This document shows, piece after piece, positions 8,977 to 17,501 of a DNA stretch of 64,000 nt. Position 1 is the first letter of the stretch. Each line of letters opens with the position of its first letter. The notes under the pieces are model-generated. The model did not search any database and was not told the DNA's origin. It saw only the letters and a program-made list of their open reading frames with translations. The stretch is taken from the NCBI RefSeq assembly GCF_036421855.1, contig NZ_JAZGOK010000003.1; one strand, given 5' to 3'. This DNA comes from Georgenia_B sunbinii (GTDB taxonomy: Bacteria; Actinomycetota; Actinomycetes; Actinomycetales; Actinomycetaceae). The translations under genes and the position numbers were made by a program.

Positions 8977-9843
8977 TCAGCTGTGCGCCATCAACCTCCT
9001 CAGGTGGGCCAGACCATCGACGGCGATGGCGTCCTGGGTGACGGCCAGCGGGCGCCAGATCGACGCCGCGGTCGCGATGGTGGCGTTCTCCGCGGTGAAT
9101 GACTCGATGCAGATCGGCCCGGTGTAGGCGGCGTCGTCCAGCGCGCCGAAGATCTCGGACCACGGCAGGTGGTCAGCACCGGGGGCGCCGCGGTCATTCG
9201 CAGAGACCTGCACGTGGGCGATCCGGGCGCCGGCGCGTCGGATCGCCGCCGGCACATCGGTCTCCTCGATGCTCATGTGGTAGACGTCGAGCAGCAGGCC
9301 GACCTCGGGCAGCGGCGCCAGCGCCGTCAGGGCCTGGTCGACCGTGTTGATCAACGACGTCTCGTACCGGTTGAGCGGCTCGACCGCGATCTGCACACCG
9401 GCGCCGCGGCCGTGCTCGGCTACCGGGGCGAGGTGCTCGACGAGCTCGTCGTAGCAGGCCTGCCGCTCGGCCTCGGTCATCCGCCAGGTGCGACCCACCG
9501 AGGCGTAGGCGGGCCCGGCGATGACCGCCGAACCCACGGTGTGCGCGACGTCGATCACGCCGCGCAGGTAGTCCTGGGTGGACCGGACGATCGCGGCGTC
9601 GGTGGCCACCAGCTCCGACCCCTCCCCCATCACCAGTGTGACAGTGGCGCCGAGGCCGAGGTCGGTGAGCAGCGCGGCCGCCGAGTCGGGGTCCCAGTCG
9701 CCGAGGTTCTCCACCGGCAGCTCGATGACGTCGAAGCCCCAGTCCTTGATAGTCGGGGCGAGTCGTCGCAGCGACTCATCGGTCAGCGGGGAGGTCCATA
9801 CCCAGGTGTTGACGCCGATCCGGCGTCGCACGTCAGACGTCAT
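8977..9843 (-). CDS. Sugar phosphate isomerase/epimerase, D-psicose (allulose) 3-epimerase-like TIM barrel (288 aa)
   Basis: A complete AP-endonuclease-2/xylose-isomerase-like barrel. The opening IGVNTWVW and the four metal/catalytic segments match ketose 3-epimerases: EPLNRYET (Glu), LLLDVYHMSIEE (Asp and His), HVQVSANDRGAPG (His and Arg) and the C-terminal CIESF (Glu). Family members use Mn2+ or Co2+ to epimerise free ketohexoses or related sugars at C3. It is cytoplasmic, with no signal peptide. It sits directly downstream of an Rbs-type importer and upstream of the ThuA protein, a common catabolic arrangement. The exact sugar is not predictable; an inosose or hydroxypyruvate isomerase-like activity is the main alternative. 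Confidence 0.85.
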   Translation of the reverse strand: MTSDVRRRIGVNTWVWTSPLTDESLRRLAPTIKDWGFDVIELPVENLGDWDPDSAAALLTDLGLGATVTLVMGEGSELVATDAAIVRSTQDYLRGVIDVAHTVGSAVIAGPAYASVGRTWRMTEAERQACYDELVEHLAPVAEHGRGAGVQIAVEPLNRYETSLINTVDQALTALAPLPEVGLLLDVYHMSIEETDVPAAIRRAGARIAHVQVSANDRGAPGADHLPWSEIFGALDDAAYTGPICIESFTAENATIATAASIWRPLAVTQDAIAVDGLAHLRRLMAHS

Positions 9844-9888
9844 CGTCAGTCCACTTCGTCGTCGATGTAAGCAGCGGTGCTCGGGTGA

Positions 9889-9950
9889 CGCTGTGGGGCG
9901 CGGGCCTCGCGCCGGGACGTGGTCCGGCCGCGGTCGCGCGCCCCACAGCG
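9889..9950 (-). terminator. Intercistronic hairpin downstream of the sugar-binding protein gene
   Basis: A perfect 14-bp inverted repeat (9889-9902, CGCTGTGGGGCGCG, with 9937-9950) encloses a 34-base GC-rich loop, starting 7 bases after the binding-protein stop codon. Such a structure could terminate most transcripts or protect the 3' end of the abundant binding-protein mRNA, lowering expression of the isomerase and ThuA genes beyond it. Confidence 0.6.
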
Positions 9951-9957
9951 GGTGGTG

Positions 9958-11208
9958 CTAGTTGCCCTGCCAGGCCTCCGGGAACCCGGGCAGGTCCTCG
10001 CCACCGAACTTCGCGTAGTGCAGCGACGGCATGTCGGCGTTGCGCTCGAGGTAGTCGGCCAGGTCGGCATCGGTGACCGGCTGCTGCGGGAGCACCCACT
10101 CCGCGGGGACCTCTTCGCCGTTCCAGATCATCTCTGCGGCGAGCACCGGGGTGCGCCACTGGAAGTTGGAGTAGCTGAGGCCGACGGCGGTCATGCCCGT
10201 CTCGTCCCACTTGCGCATGAAGCTGAGCTCGTCCTCACCGGCGAACACCGGGTAGTCCGCGCCAGCGTCCTCGAAGGCCTCGACGGCTGCGACAGCGCCG
10301 TCGCCGGCGTCCATCCAGATGCCGTCGACGTCGCCGCGCTGCAGGTACTGCGTGACGATGTCCTTGATCTTGGCCGCGTCACCCTCGGTGAACTCCTCGC
10401 CCACGACCTCGAGCTCGCTGCCGGCAAAGATGTCGTTCGCCGCACCCCAGCGGTGCTCGAGGACGTCGACGCCGGGCAGGATGCGCAGCGCGAGGACGGT
10501 CGAGCCGGGCTCGAGGTTGTCGACGAGGAACTCCGCACCGGTAGCACCGTAGGCGTAGCCACCGATCGGGTGGATGAAGGTGACGGCGCAGTCGGTGTTG
10601 ACACCGCGGTCGAACACGATGACCGGCGCGCCGCTCTCGCACGCCGCCTCGACGGCCGGCGTCAGGGTGGCGGTGGTGGAGGGCGAGATGACGATGGCAT
10701 CGCAGTCGCCGTCGGAGATGAACGACTGGATGTCGGAGATCTGCTTGTTGTCGTCGTCTGCGGCGTCCGCCACGCGGAACTCGCCGATGACGCCCTCGTC
10801 CTGGAGGACCTTCACCTGCTCCTGCATGGTGATCCAGCCGGTGTTGCGCCACGGGTTGGAGACCGAGGCGTTGGAGAAGCACAGCGTGTTGTCGCCGCTG
10901 TCGGAGGCGAACTCGGTGGTGTCGACCATGTCGCCGGGCTCGATCATCTGCAGCCACGGAGTGGCGTCGTCGCCCTCGGGGGCCATGTCGCGCTGGGCGA
11001 GCTCGCGCTCGAAGTCCGCGCGGACGAAGAACTCGCCCTCGGGCGTGCCCTCGGCGTCAGCGTCGACATCGGTGTCGGCGTCGGCGTCGGTCTCCTGGGT
11101 GGTGGGCGTGTCCGGCTCGTCGCCCTCGGTGGGCGCGTCGGTGGTGCAGGCGGACAGGACCAGGCCCATGCCGAGGAGGCCTGCGGTGAGGCGGATAGTA
11201 CGGCGCAT
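9958..11208 (-). CDS. Sugar ABC transporter substrate-binding lipoprotein, RbsB/XylF-like (416 aa)
   Basis: The N-terminus is a lipoprotein signal with lipobox LSAC (Cys about residue 18), followed by an acidic low-complexity linker rich in Asp/Thr/Glu and then a Peripla_BP_4 fold. Recognisable parts are NTLCFSNASVSNPWRNTG near the start of the domain, DCDAIVISPSTT, PVIVFDRGVNTDC and GIWMDAGDGAVAAVEAFEDAG. These proteins capture monosaccharides outside the membrane for CUT2 permeases. The ATG at 11208 is chosen because AAGGAAGG lies 8 bases upstream and the signal peptide starts here; an upstream extension would encode arginine/serine-rich nonsense. It follows two permease genes and the ATPase in one direction. 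Confidence 0.9.
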   Translation of the reverse strand: MRRTIRLTAGLLGMGLVLSACTTDAPTEGDEPDTPTTQETDADADTDVDADAEGTPEGEFFVRADFERELAQRDMAPEGDDATPWLQMIEPGDMVDTTEFASDSGDNTLCFSNASVSNPWRNTGWITMQEQVKVLQDEGVIGEFRVADAADDDNKQISDIQSFISDGDCDAIVISPSTTATLTPAVEAACESGAPVIVFDRGVNTDCAVTFIHPIGGYAYGATGAEFLVDNLEPGSTVLALRILPGVDVLEHRWGAANDIFAGSELEVVGEEFTEGDAAKIKDIVTQYLQRGDVDGIWMDAGDGAVAAVEAFEDAGADYPVFAGEDELSFMRKWDETGMTAVGLSYSNFQWRTPVLAAEMIWNGEEVPAEWVLPQQPVTDADLADYLERNADMPSLHYAKFGGEDLPGFPEAWQGN

Positions 11209-11305
11209 CAAATACCTTCCTTGGTAACGATGTGGGTGAAAAGCTTCGGGGGATTCTTCGGGGGGATGTGAGGTGCCGCAGCGTCGCGGCAGCGGGGTGA
11301 TCAGG

Positions 11306-12346
11306 TCATCCGACTCCCACGGGCTGAGGTTCGGCGGGGGTCTGGGCCGCGACGCGGGTCCGCCGGGTACGGGACTGGTTCGCGGCGAACGCGACGGCCG
11401 CGATGATGATGACCCCCTGGATCGTGGGGTTGAGGGTCGAAGGCATGTCCAGCTGGACGAGCAGCCGCGAGAGCAGCTGGTAGGTGAGGGCACCGGCCAT
11501 CGCGCCGACGATCCAGCCTCGTCCGCCGCCGAGCAGCACGCCACCGAGCACGACGGCGGTGATCGCGGTGAACTCCATGCCCTGGCCGACCTGGGCGGTC
11601 ACCCCGGCGAAGCCGCCGATGAGGATGCCGGCGACGGTGGCGAGGAGCGAGGAGAGCACGAAGGCGGTGGTACGCACCCGCCACACGCGGCCGCCGGCAA
11701 AGGTGGTGGCGGTGTCGTTGTCGCCGGTCGCGATGAGGACCCGGCCGTACGACGAGCGCATGGCGAGCACGCCGATGACGGCGATGACCAGCATGATGAG
11801 CAGCGCGTACGGCAGCTGGCGCAGCACCGGCATGTCGATCCCGGTCCTCCCCCACTGCCGGAAGCTCTCCGACAGCGCGCCGGTCGGCGCGCCGCCGGTC
11901 CACAGCCGGATTGCCCCGTAGAGCACGAGCATCGTGCCCAGCGTGGTGATGAACGACGGCACGCGCAGCAGGGTGGTCACTAGGCCGTTGACGAGCCCGA
12001 CGACCAGCCCGAAGCCGATCATCAGCGCGATCACCGGCCAGGTGCGGCTCTCCTCGCCCTCGATGAGCCGTGCGGCGATGACCACCTGCGCGCCGACGAG
12101 GCTGCCCACCGACAGGTCGAACTCACCCGAGACGATGACGAAGTACTGGCCGATCGCCAGGATGACGAGGGGTGCTGCGCTGCGCAGGAACGCCATGAGC
12201 GACGGCGGCTCGAAGAATCCCGGGTTGAGGAACAGCATCGCGACGACGAGCACGGCGAGCACGATGAACACCGGCCCGCTGCCGTTGTGACGGAGCCGTT
12301 CGCGAAGGGATGGGGCCGCGGGGGCCGCGGCGGGTCGAGACGTCAT
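11306..12346 (-). CDS. Sugar ABC transporter permease, RbsC-like, second copy (346 aa)
   Basis: A BPD_transp_2 (CUT2) permease with about 8-10 hydrophobic segments. It includes the family stretch GEFDLSVGSLVGAQVVIAA and a cytoplasmic-loop segment with GLVNGLVTTLLRVPSFITTLG. The C-terminal half keeps the GGVLLGGGRGWIVGAM element. Its ATG overlaps the stop of the preceding permease by four bases (ATGA), so the two are translationally coupled and probably form a heterodimeric channel with the ATPase encoded upstream. The C-terminus ends in an Arg/Gln-rich cytoplasmic tail. Confidence 0.9.
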   Translation of the reverse strand: MTSRPAAAPAAPSLRERLRHNGSGPVFIVLAVLVVAMLFLNPGFFEPPSLMAFLRSAAPLVILAIGQYFVIVSGEFDLSVGSLVGAQVVIAARLIEGEESRTWPVIALMIGFGLVVGLVNGLVTTLLRVPSFITTLGTMLVLYGAIRLWTGGAPTGALSESFRQWGRTGIDMPVLRQLPYALLIMLVIAVIGVLAMRSSYGRVLIATGDNDTATTFAGGRVWRVRTTAFVLSSLLATVAGILIGGFAGVTAQVGQGMEFTAITAVVLGGVLLGGGRGWIVGAMAGALTYQLLSRLLVQLDMPSTLNPTIQGVIIIAAVAFAANQSRTRRTRVAAQTPAEPQPVGVG

Positions 12347-13440
12347 GACCGTCCTCCTCGGGCGGTGCGTGCCGCCGGTCTGCGGCGACGCGAGGACGTG
12401 AGGTCCTGGAACCTTGCTCGGGCCTTGTTGGGATCGATCTGTCGCCGTGCGTACATCGCGACCGCGGCGATGATGATCGTGCCGCGCAGCACGTCACGGA
12501 AGAACGGGTTGATCTGCAGCTCGTTGAAGAGACTGTCGAGCACGCCGAGGATGAGGACCGCGGCGATGGTGCCGCCGATCCCGCCGCGGCCGCCGAGCAG
12601 CAGCGTGCCGCCGAGGACGACGGCGGCGATGGAGTCGAGGTCGTACCCCGAGCCGTAGATCTGCGCGCCGACACCGGTGCTGAAGCGGGCGGCGAGCAGC
12701 AGCCCGGCCAGGCCGGCCATCGTCGAGCACATGACGTGCGCGATGATCAGCGTCCGGTCGGTACGGATCCCGGAAAGCCGCGCGACGTCGACGTTGCCGC
12801 CGACGGCGAACATGCTGTGCCCCAGCCGGCTGCGGTGCAGCATGACCGCGCCGAGGACGGCGATGAGCAGCATGATCACCGCCGAGAGCGGCAGGATACC
12901 GATCCTCGTGTACCCGAAGCCCTGGAACGATGCCGGCACCGACCCCGAGGGGCCGGGGAAGCGGGTGTCGAGGAAGCCCTTGATGATGAGTCCGGCGCCG
13001 AGCGTGGTGATGAACGCGTGGACACCGAGCTTGGTGGTGATGATGCCGTTGAAGAGCCCGACGGCGGCGGAGACCCCGAGCGCGGCGGCGACGCCGAGCA
13101 GCACCCGGGACTCGTCGCCGTCCATGACGACCGCGGCGACGAGGCTGCTGAGGGCAGCCACGTAGCCGACCGACAGGTCGAGCGAACGGCACAGGATGAC
13201 GAGCGTCTGGCCGATCGCGATGAAGCCGAGGAGGCTCGAGCGGGTGAGGATGTCGATGATCGAGCCGCCGCTGAAGAGGTTCTCGCCGCGGGTTGCCAGC
13301 AGGATGGCGCCGATGACGAGGATCGCGAGCAGCGCGACGTAGATCAGTGGGATGGAGCGCAGCGGGGACTGGCGCCCCGGTGCCTTCTTGGTGGGGGCAG
13401 GCGGCCGGGGAGCCAGCCCGACGTCCGGTGTCGCGGTCAT
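12343..13440 (-). CDS. Sugar ABC transporter permease, RbsC-like, first copy (365 aa)
   Basis: A CUT2-type permease with repeated hydrophobic helices. The conserved SLDLSVGYVAALSSLVAAVV and GLFNGIITTKLGVHAFITTLG elements are followed by a GGTLLLGGRGGIGGTIAAV segment. The start at 13440 gives an N-terminal cytoplasmic tail rich in Pro/Lys before the first helix. Its ATG overlaps the ATPase stop by four bases, and its own stop overlaps the next permease in the same way. The three genes are therefore one tightly coupled unit. The C-terminal tail is Arg-rich. Confidence 0.9.
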   Translation of the reverse strand: MTATPDVGLAPRPPAPTKKAPGRQSPLRSIPLIYVALLAILVIGAILLATRGENLFSGGSIIDILTRSSLLGFIAIGQTLVILCRSLDLSVGYVAALSSLVAAVVMDGDESRVLLGVAAALGVSAAVGLFNGIITTKLGVHAFITTLGAGLIIKGFLDTRFPGPSGSVPASFQGFGYTRIGILPLSAVIMLLIAVLGAVMLHRSRLGHSMFAVGGNVDVARLSGIRTDRTLIIAHVMCSTMAGLAGLLLAARFSTGVGAQIYGSGYDLDSIAAVVLGGTLLLGGRGGIGGTIAAVLILGVLDSLFNELQINPFFRDVLRGTIIIAAVAMYARRQIDPNKARARFQDLTSSRRRRPAARTARGGRS

Positions 13441-14954
13441 GCGCTTTCCTCGATGGTGTCGTGGCGGGTGGCCAGGGCCATGACGGCTTCTTCGTCGCAT
13501 CCGCCGGGCAGCTCGCCACTGACCTCGCCGTCGTGCAGGACAATGATCCGATCCGCCATCCCGATGACCTCGGGCAGTTCGGAGGAGATGAGGACGATGG
13601 CGACCCCCTCGGCGGCGAGGTCGCGCATGAGCTCGTACACCGCTCGCTTCGCGCCGACGTCGATGCCGCGGGTCGGCTCGTCCATGACGATCACGCCCGG
13701 GTCGGTGAGCAGCCACTTGGCGAGCACGACCTTCTGCTGGTTACCGCCGGAGAGGAACCGCACCTCGTGGGCGCCGCTGCGCGCGGTCAGCTCGAGGGAG
13801 GACAGGATCGCGGGCGCGCGGCGGGCACCCTCGTCGGCCCGGCGGGGCATGACGGCGTCGAGGACGAGGCGGGCGTTGGCGGCCACCGACTGGTTGAGGG
13901 CGAGACCCTCGACCTTGCGGTCCTCGGTCACCAGCGCGATGCCGGACGTGATCGCCTGCCGCGGCGAGCTCGGGTCGACGCGGTTGCCGTCGACGTAGAC
14001 CTCGCCCTGGGCGAAGCGCTCGACGCCGAACAGCCCGTGGGCGATCTCGGTGCGGCCGCTGCCCTGGAGGCCGGCGAGCGCGACGATCTCTCCGCCGCGG
14101 ACCTCGAAGCCGATGTCGCGCACCATCCGGTTGCCGGCGCCGCGGACGGCGAGGCGGACGTCGCCGAGCGTGGTGCCCTCGCGAGGTTCGGGGAAGATCG
14201 AGCTGATCGATCGCCCCACCATCTTGCGCACGAGCTCGTCGCCGCTGATGGCCGAGGCGTCGACGGTGTCGACGAGGGTGCCGTCCTTGAGGATGGTGAT
14301 CCGGTCGCAGAGGTCGAAGATCTCCTTGAGCCGGTGCGAGACGTAGAGGACGGCGACGCCGCGCTCCTGCAGCCGTCGGACGAGGCCGTAGAGCAGCTCG
14401 ACCTCGTGGTCGGCGAGGGCGGCGGTGGGCTCGTCCATCGAGATGATGCGGGCGTCGAAGGACATCGCCTTGACGATCTCCACCACCTGCTGCTCGGCGA
14501 CCGACAGACCACGGACCTTGCCGTAGGGCGAGATATTCTCGATGCCGAGGTCCTCGAGGAGCTTGGCGGTGTCCCGGACCATCGCAGCTCGGTCGACGAG
14601 TCCGTAGCGGCGCGGCTCGCGTCCGAGGTAGACGTTCTCCGCGACCGTTCGCTCGGGGAGGAGGTTGAACTCCTGGAAGACCGTGGTCACTCCCGCGGCT
14701 TGCGCCTCGAGGGGATGGGAGAAGCTCACCTGTTGGCCCTGGAGGGTGATGGTGCCGCCGTCGGCCGGGTGGACGCCAGCGAGGATCTTCATCAGGGTCG
14801 ATTTGCCCGCGCCGTTCTCCCCGACCAGGGCGTGCACCTCGCCGGGGTAGACCTCGAGGTCGATCCCATGGAGGACCCGGATTCCGAAGAACGACTTGGT
14901 GATGCCGCTCACTCGCAGGAGCGGTCCATCGCCCACGTCCACATGTTCGTTCAC
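13437..14954 (-). CDS. Sugar ABC transporter ATP-binding protein with two ABC domains, RbsA/XylG-like (505 aa)
   Basis: Two fused ABC ATPase domains, the size normal for CUT2 importers. Domain 1 has Walker A GENGAGKST (about residue 40), the signature-region LSVAEQQVVEIVKAM and Walker B ISMDEPTAAL. Domain 2 has a degenerate Walker A (GLQGSGRTE) but an intact LSGGNQQKVVLAKWL and VIVMDEPTRGIDVG, the usual RbsA asymmetry. It powers the two permeases coded immediately downstream. The GTG start at 14954 has AGGCAGG just upstream. It is the first gene of the transporter unit, transcribed from a promoter-like region at about 15,003-15,033. Confidence 0.93.
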   Translation of the reverse strand: MNEHVDVGDGPLLRVSGITKSFFGIRVLHGIDLEVYPGEVHALVGENGAGKSTLMKILAGVHPADGGTITLQGQQVSFSHPLEAQAAGVTTVFQEFNLLPERTVAENVYLGREPRRYGLVDRAAMVRDTAKLLEDLGIENISPYGKVRGLSVAEQQVVEIVKAMSFDARIISMDEPTAALADHEVELLYGLVRRLQERGVAVLYVSHRLKEIFDLCDRITILKDGTLVDTVDASAISGDELVRKMVGRSISSIFPEPREGTTLGDVRLAVRGAGNRMVRDIGFEVRGGEIVALAGLQGSGRTEIAHGLFGVERFAQGEVYVDGNRVDPSSPRQAITSGIALVTEDRKVEGLALNQSVAANARLVLDAVMPRRADEGARRAPAILSSLELTARSGAHEVRFLSGGNQQKVVLAKWLLTDPGVIVMDEPTRGIDVGAKRAVYELMRDLAAEGVAIVLISSELPEVIGMADRIIVLHDGEVSGELPGGCDEEAVMALATRHDTIEESA

Positions 14955-15002
14955 AAGCCCTGCCTCTCGTCGTCGGCCCTGACGGCGTCCATACTGAGCG
15001 GT

Positions 15003-15033
15003 ATACTAGTCGGGTACTTCCAGTTCCTGTCAA
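15003..15033 (-). promoter_or_regulatory. Candidate promoter of the sugar transporter operon
   Basis: On the minus strand a perfect TTGACA (15028-15033) is followed by TAGTAT after 19 bases (15003-15008), or by ACTAGT at the better 17-base spacing but a poorer match. It lies about 50 bases upstream of the ATPase GTG. The surrounding sequence is clearly less GC-rich than the rest of the window, as expected for a promoter. Confidence 0.5.
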
Positions 15034-15178
15034 CCTTGAGGCGAAAGCCTGATGTAGCAATACGGCTCGGGGGCGGACTGGAGCGCGCAGCGCGGCACCT
15101 GTCACGGGCCGGGATCCAGCATCGTGGCGCGGATCGACCGTGCCGTGCGCAAACTACCTCGGAGTGCGGGCTGAGGAC

Positions 15179-15802
15179 CTAGCGGCCCGGGGTCGTCGGC
15201 CGGCCGAGGAGCGAGGCGAGCTGCCGGCGGATGCGCACTTCACTGTCCGGTGCGGCGGTGAACGGGCGGAACAGTGCCAGTTGTTTGACGCCCTCCATCG
15301 CGGAGACCATCACCTCGACGGCGCCGTCGACGTCGTCCACTTCGAGTTCACCGGCGCCCACGGCGCGATGGACCAGCCCGAGGAAGTGCCGCTCAACCTC
15401 GTCCTGGAAGCCCGCCCAGCTCGCGCGGATCTCCTCGTCGTACAGCGAGCTGGCAATGATCTCCAGGGTGAACACGCGGTTCGCGTCATCGAGCAGACAG
15501 TCCCGCACCGAGAAGGCGATGGCCGCCTCCACTGCGGCAAACCTGCTCTGCGCACCCTCGAGGGCGGCCCCCATGTTCTTGCGCCAGCGCTGGTAGTACA
15601 CCGCGCACGCGGCCAGCACGACCTCCTTCTTCGAGGAGTAGTGCCAGTAGAGACTGCCCTTGGTGACTCCTGCCTCCGCCGCGATGGCGTCCATGTTGAC
15701 GCCGGCGATCCCGCGCGAGGAGAACAGGCGAAACGCCGCCTGGGCGAGCTCGTCACTGCGCGCAACCGGCGCTTCGGTGGTCGGCACGGTCGTCGCGGTC
15801 AT
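15179..15802 (-). CDS. TetR/AcrR-family transcriptional regulator (207 aa)
   Basis: An N-terminal helix-turn-helix of the TetR_N type occupies about residues 15-65 (AAFRLFSSRGIAGVNMDAIAAEAGVTKGSLYWHYSSKKEVVLA). It is followed by a helical ligand-binding half of about 140 residues with the usual length. It lies between the Gfo/Idh dehydrogenase and the transporter ATPase, all on the same strand, so it probably represses this locus in response to a small ligand. An imperfect 27-bp palindrome lies 14-40 bases before its start codon and is the best autoregulatory site. The ligand cannot be deduced. Confidence 0.9.
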   Translation of the reverse strand: MTATTVPTTEAPVARSDELAQAAFRLFSSRGIAGVNMDAIAAEAGVTKGSLYWHYSSKKEVVLAACAVYYQRWRKNMGAALEGAQSRFAAVEAAIAFSVRDCLLDDANRVFTLEIIASSLYDEEIRASWAGFQDEVERHFLGLVHRAVGAGELEVDDVDGAVEVMVSAMEGVKQLALFRPFTAAPDSEVRIRRQLASLLGRPTTPGR

Positions 15803-15815
15803 GCCAACATGCTAG

Positions 15816-15842
15816 CGCTATGCCGTACGCGTCGGTACAGCG
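15816..15842. promoter_or_regulatory. Imperfect 27-bp palindrome, candidate TetR operator
   Basis: The arms CGCT-T-CCG (from 15816) and CGG-A-AGCG (to 15842) are complementary around the 7-base centre TACGCGT, with only two mismatched pairs. The site is just upstream of the TetR gene start, the classical place for autoregulation. No clear second copy was seen at the transporter promoter. Confidence 0.5.
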
Positions 15843-15966
15843 GCTCAGAATCCGGCGGTCCCTCGCCGACGAACTGCCGGTTGGCGGACTGGCCTCAGGC
15901 GAGGACCAGAGGAAGCCCGCCGTACCGCCGGGTACAGAAGCGCACCGAGCGGTACCCCACACCGTG

Positions 15967-17100
15967 TCACCCGTCGACCTCGACCCAGCTGCGCGAGGCG
16001 GCGGACTGCACGACGGCGTCGGCGAGACGTGCGGCGCGCAGCCCGTCGGCGAAGGTCGGCAGGCCGTCCGGGACGCCGCCGCTGATCGTCCGGGCGGTGT
16101 CCGCCACGAAGCTGGCGAAGCACTCCTGGTACCCCTGCGGGTGGCCGGCCGGGACGAGGGCGTACTTCGCCGCCGCGGTGGAGAGCGTGTCGGGGTCGCG
16201 GACCAGCAGCTGGGAGCCTTCCCGGCGTCCCTGCCAGAGCTTCTCGGACTCCTCCTGGTCGAAGGCGAGGGTCGACTCCGAGCCGGAGATCTCCAGCATC
16301 AGCCGGTTCTTGCGGCCCGGGGAGACCTGGGAGATCGTGGCGGAACCGAGGACGCCGGCGATGGTCTCGAACTGCAGGACGACGAGGTCCTCGGTCTGCA
16401 CCGAGCCGGTTCCGTCGCCGCGCTGCTGGTTGACGGTGTCGCTGCGGGCACTGACCGCACGGATGGGGTCACCGGTGACGAACTCCAGCAGGTCGCACCA
16501 GTGCGAGCCGATGTCGCCGAAGGCGCGCGTCGCGCCGCCGAGGCTGGCGTCCACCCGCCAGTTGTCGTCGGCGATGCCGCTGAGCCAGTCCTGCAGGTAC
16601 GAGCCGTGGGCGAGGAAGATCCGGCCCAGCTCGCCGCGGCGGACCCGCTCACGGGCCTCGCGGACCATCGGGTGGAACCGGTAGACGAAGGGCACGGCGC
16701 CGACCTTGCCGCTCCGCTCGAGGGCGGCCCACATGCTGTAGGCGTCGGCGGGGTTGGTGGCGAGCGGCTTCTCGCAGACGATGTGCTTGCCCGCCTCGAT
16801 GGCCCGCATGACGAGAGGGTGGTGGAGGTAGTTCGGGGTGCAGACGTGGACGACGTCGATGTCCTCGGCGGCGAGCAGCTCGTCCACCTCGGCGAACCGA
16901 CGGCTGGCCAGCATGGTCTCCGCGGCCTGCGCCGAGCGCTCCTCGTTGCTCGCGACGACCCCGACGACCTCGCCGCCGTTGACCCTGATGGCGCGGGCAT
17001 GGACCTCGCCCATGAAGCCCGCACCGATGATCCCCGCGCGATAGCCGGTGGTGATCACGGCCGCGCTCCCCGTGTCAACAGTGACACCCGTAACAGTCAT
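15967..17100 (-). CDS. Gfo/Idh/MocA-family NAD(P)-dependent oxidoreductase (377 aa)
   Basis: The Rossmann fold opens with AGIIGAGFMGEVHARAI. The family signature EKPLATN lies at about residues 105-111, and a catalytic-region DIGSHWCDLLEF is conserved in the C-terminal alpha/beta domain. Members oxidise or reduce sugars, inositols and sugar derivatives. It lies upstream of the TetR gene and the Rbs-type importer on the same strand, so it probably handles the imported sugar. The ATG at 17100 is chosen because the nucleotide-binding motif follows closely and because a consensus-like promoter ends just before it, suggesting a leaderless mRNA. There is no ribosome binding site. Confidence 0.88.
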   Translation of the reverse strand: MTVTGVTVDTGSAAVITTGYRAGIIGAGFMGEVHARAIRVNGGEVVGVVASNEERSAQAAETMLASRRFAEVDELLAAEDIDVVHVCTPNYLHHPLVMRAIEAGKHIVCEKPLATNPADAYSMWAALERSGKVGAVPFVYRFHPMVREARERVRRGELGRIFLAHGSYLQDWLSGIADDNWRVDASLGGATRAFGDIGSHWCDLLEFVTGDPIRAVSARSDTVNQQRGDGTGSVQTEDLVVLQFETIAGVLGSATISQVSPGRKNRLMLEISGSESTLAFDQEESEKLWQGRREGSQLLVRDPDTLSTAAAKYALVPAGHPQGYQECFASFVADTARTISGGVPDGLPTFADGLRAARLADAVVQSAASRSWVEVDG

Positions 17101-17106
17101 GGGTGG

Positions 17107-17144
17107 AAGATATGGGGACTTTTGCGCTTTGTCAACGCAAAGTC
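17107..17144 (-). promoter_or_regulatory. Promoter with overlapping dyad operator for the Gfo/Idh gene
   Basis: On the minus strand TTGACA (17130-17135) and TATCTT (17107-17112) are separated by exactly 17 bases. The predicted start of transcription coincides with the ATG at 17100, so the message would be leaderless. A dyad GACTTT(T)GCG (17117-17126) with CGCAAAGTC (17136-17144) straddles the -35 box, a typical repressor site. Confidence 0.65.
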
Positions 17145-17501
17145 GAAAGATGTGGGCGGGACATATGTGCGAACGGTTGCGAGAAACGTCACACCCGCTC
17201 GGAGCCCCCTGCCGGGTCGGGGATCTCGTGGGGCCGGTAGCCGGTAGCGACCGCAGCACTCCGCGACGAGGCCGCGGCCGGCGTGGCCAGGGTGCACACC
17301 GGCCGCCACCGTCGGCAGAGACACCCGCTGCCATCATCGGCCTCAGAAGCGGCCAGCACGCCGCCGCAACCCCAGCCCGGCGCTCCATGAAAGTTCCGGG
17401 CTAAGCGATTGACCAAACTCAGGCAGGAGGGTCAGCGCACATCCCATCCCGCTGATCCTCACCATTTTGGGAGCACTGCTGGAGCAGCCTAGCCCAGGGG
17501 G
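17145..17501. other. Non-coding stretch, nothing recognised
   Basis: This interval between the Gfo/Idh promoter and the GH43 promoter holds only short reading frames with no family resemblance. I see no RNA gene and no clear repeat. It may be an untranslated or decayed segment at the edge of the accessory region that follows. Confidence 0.4.

Noticed and set aside
11209..11305. G-rich direct repeat CTTCGGGGGATTCTTCGGGG and small TGCCGC/GCGGCA hairpin between permease and binding protein genes
   Set aside because: Too short and too close to the background composition to support a specific regulatory call.
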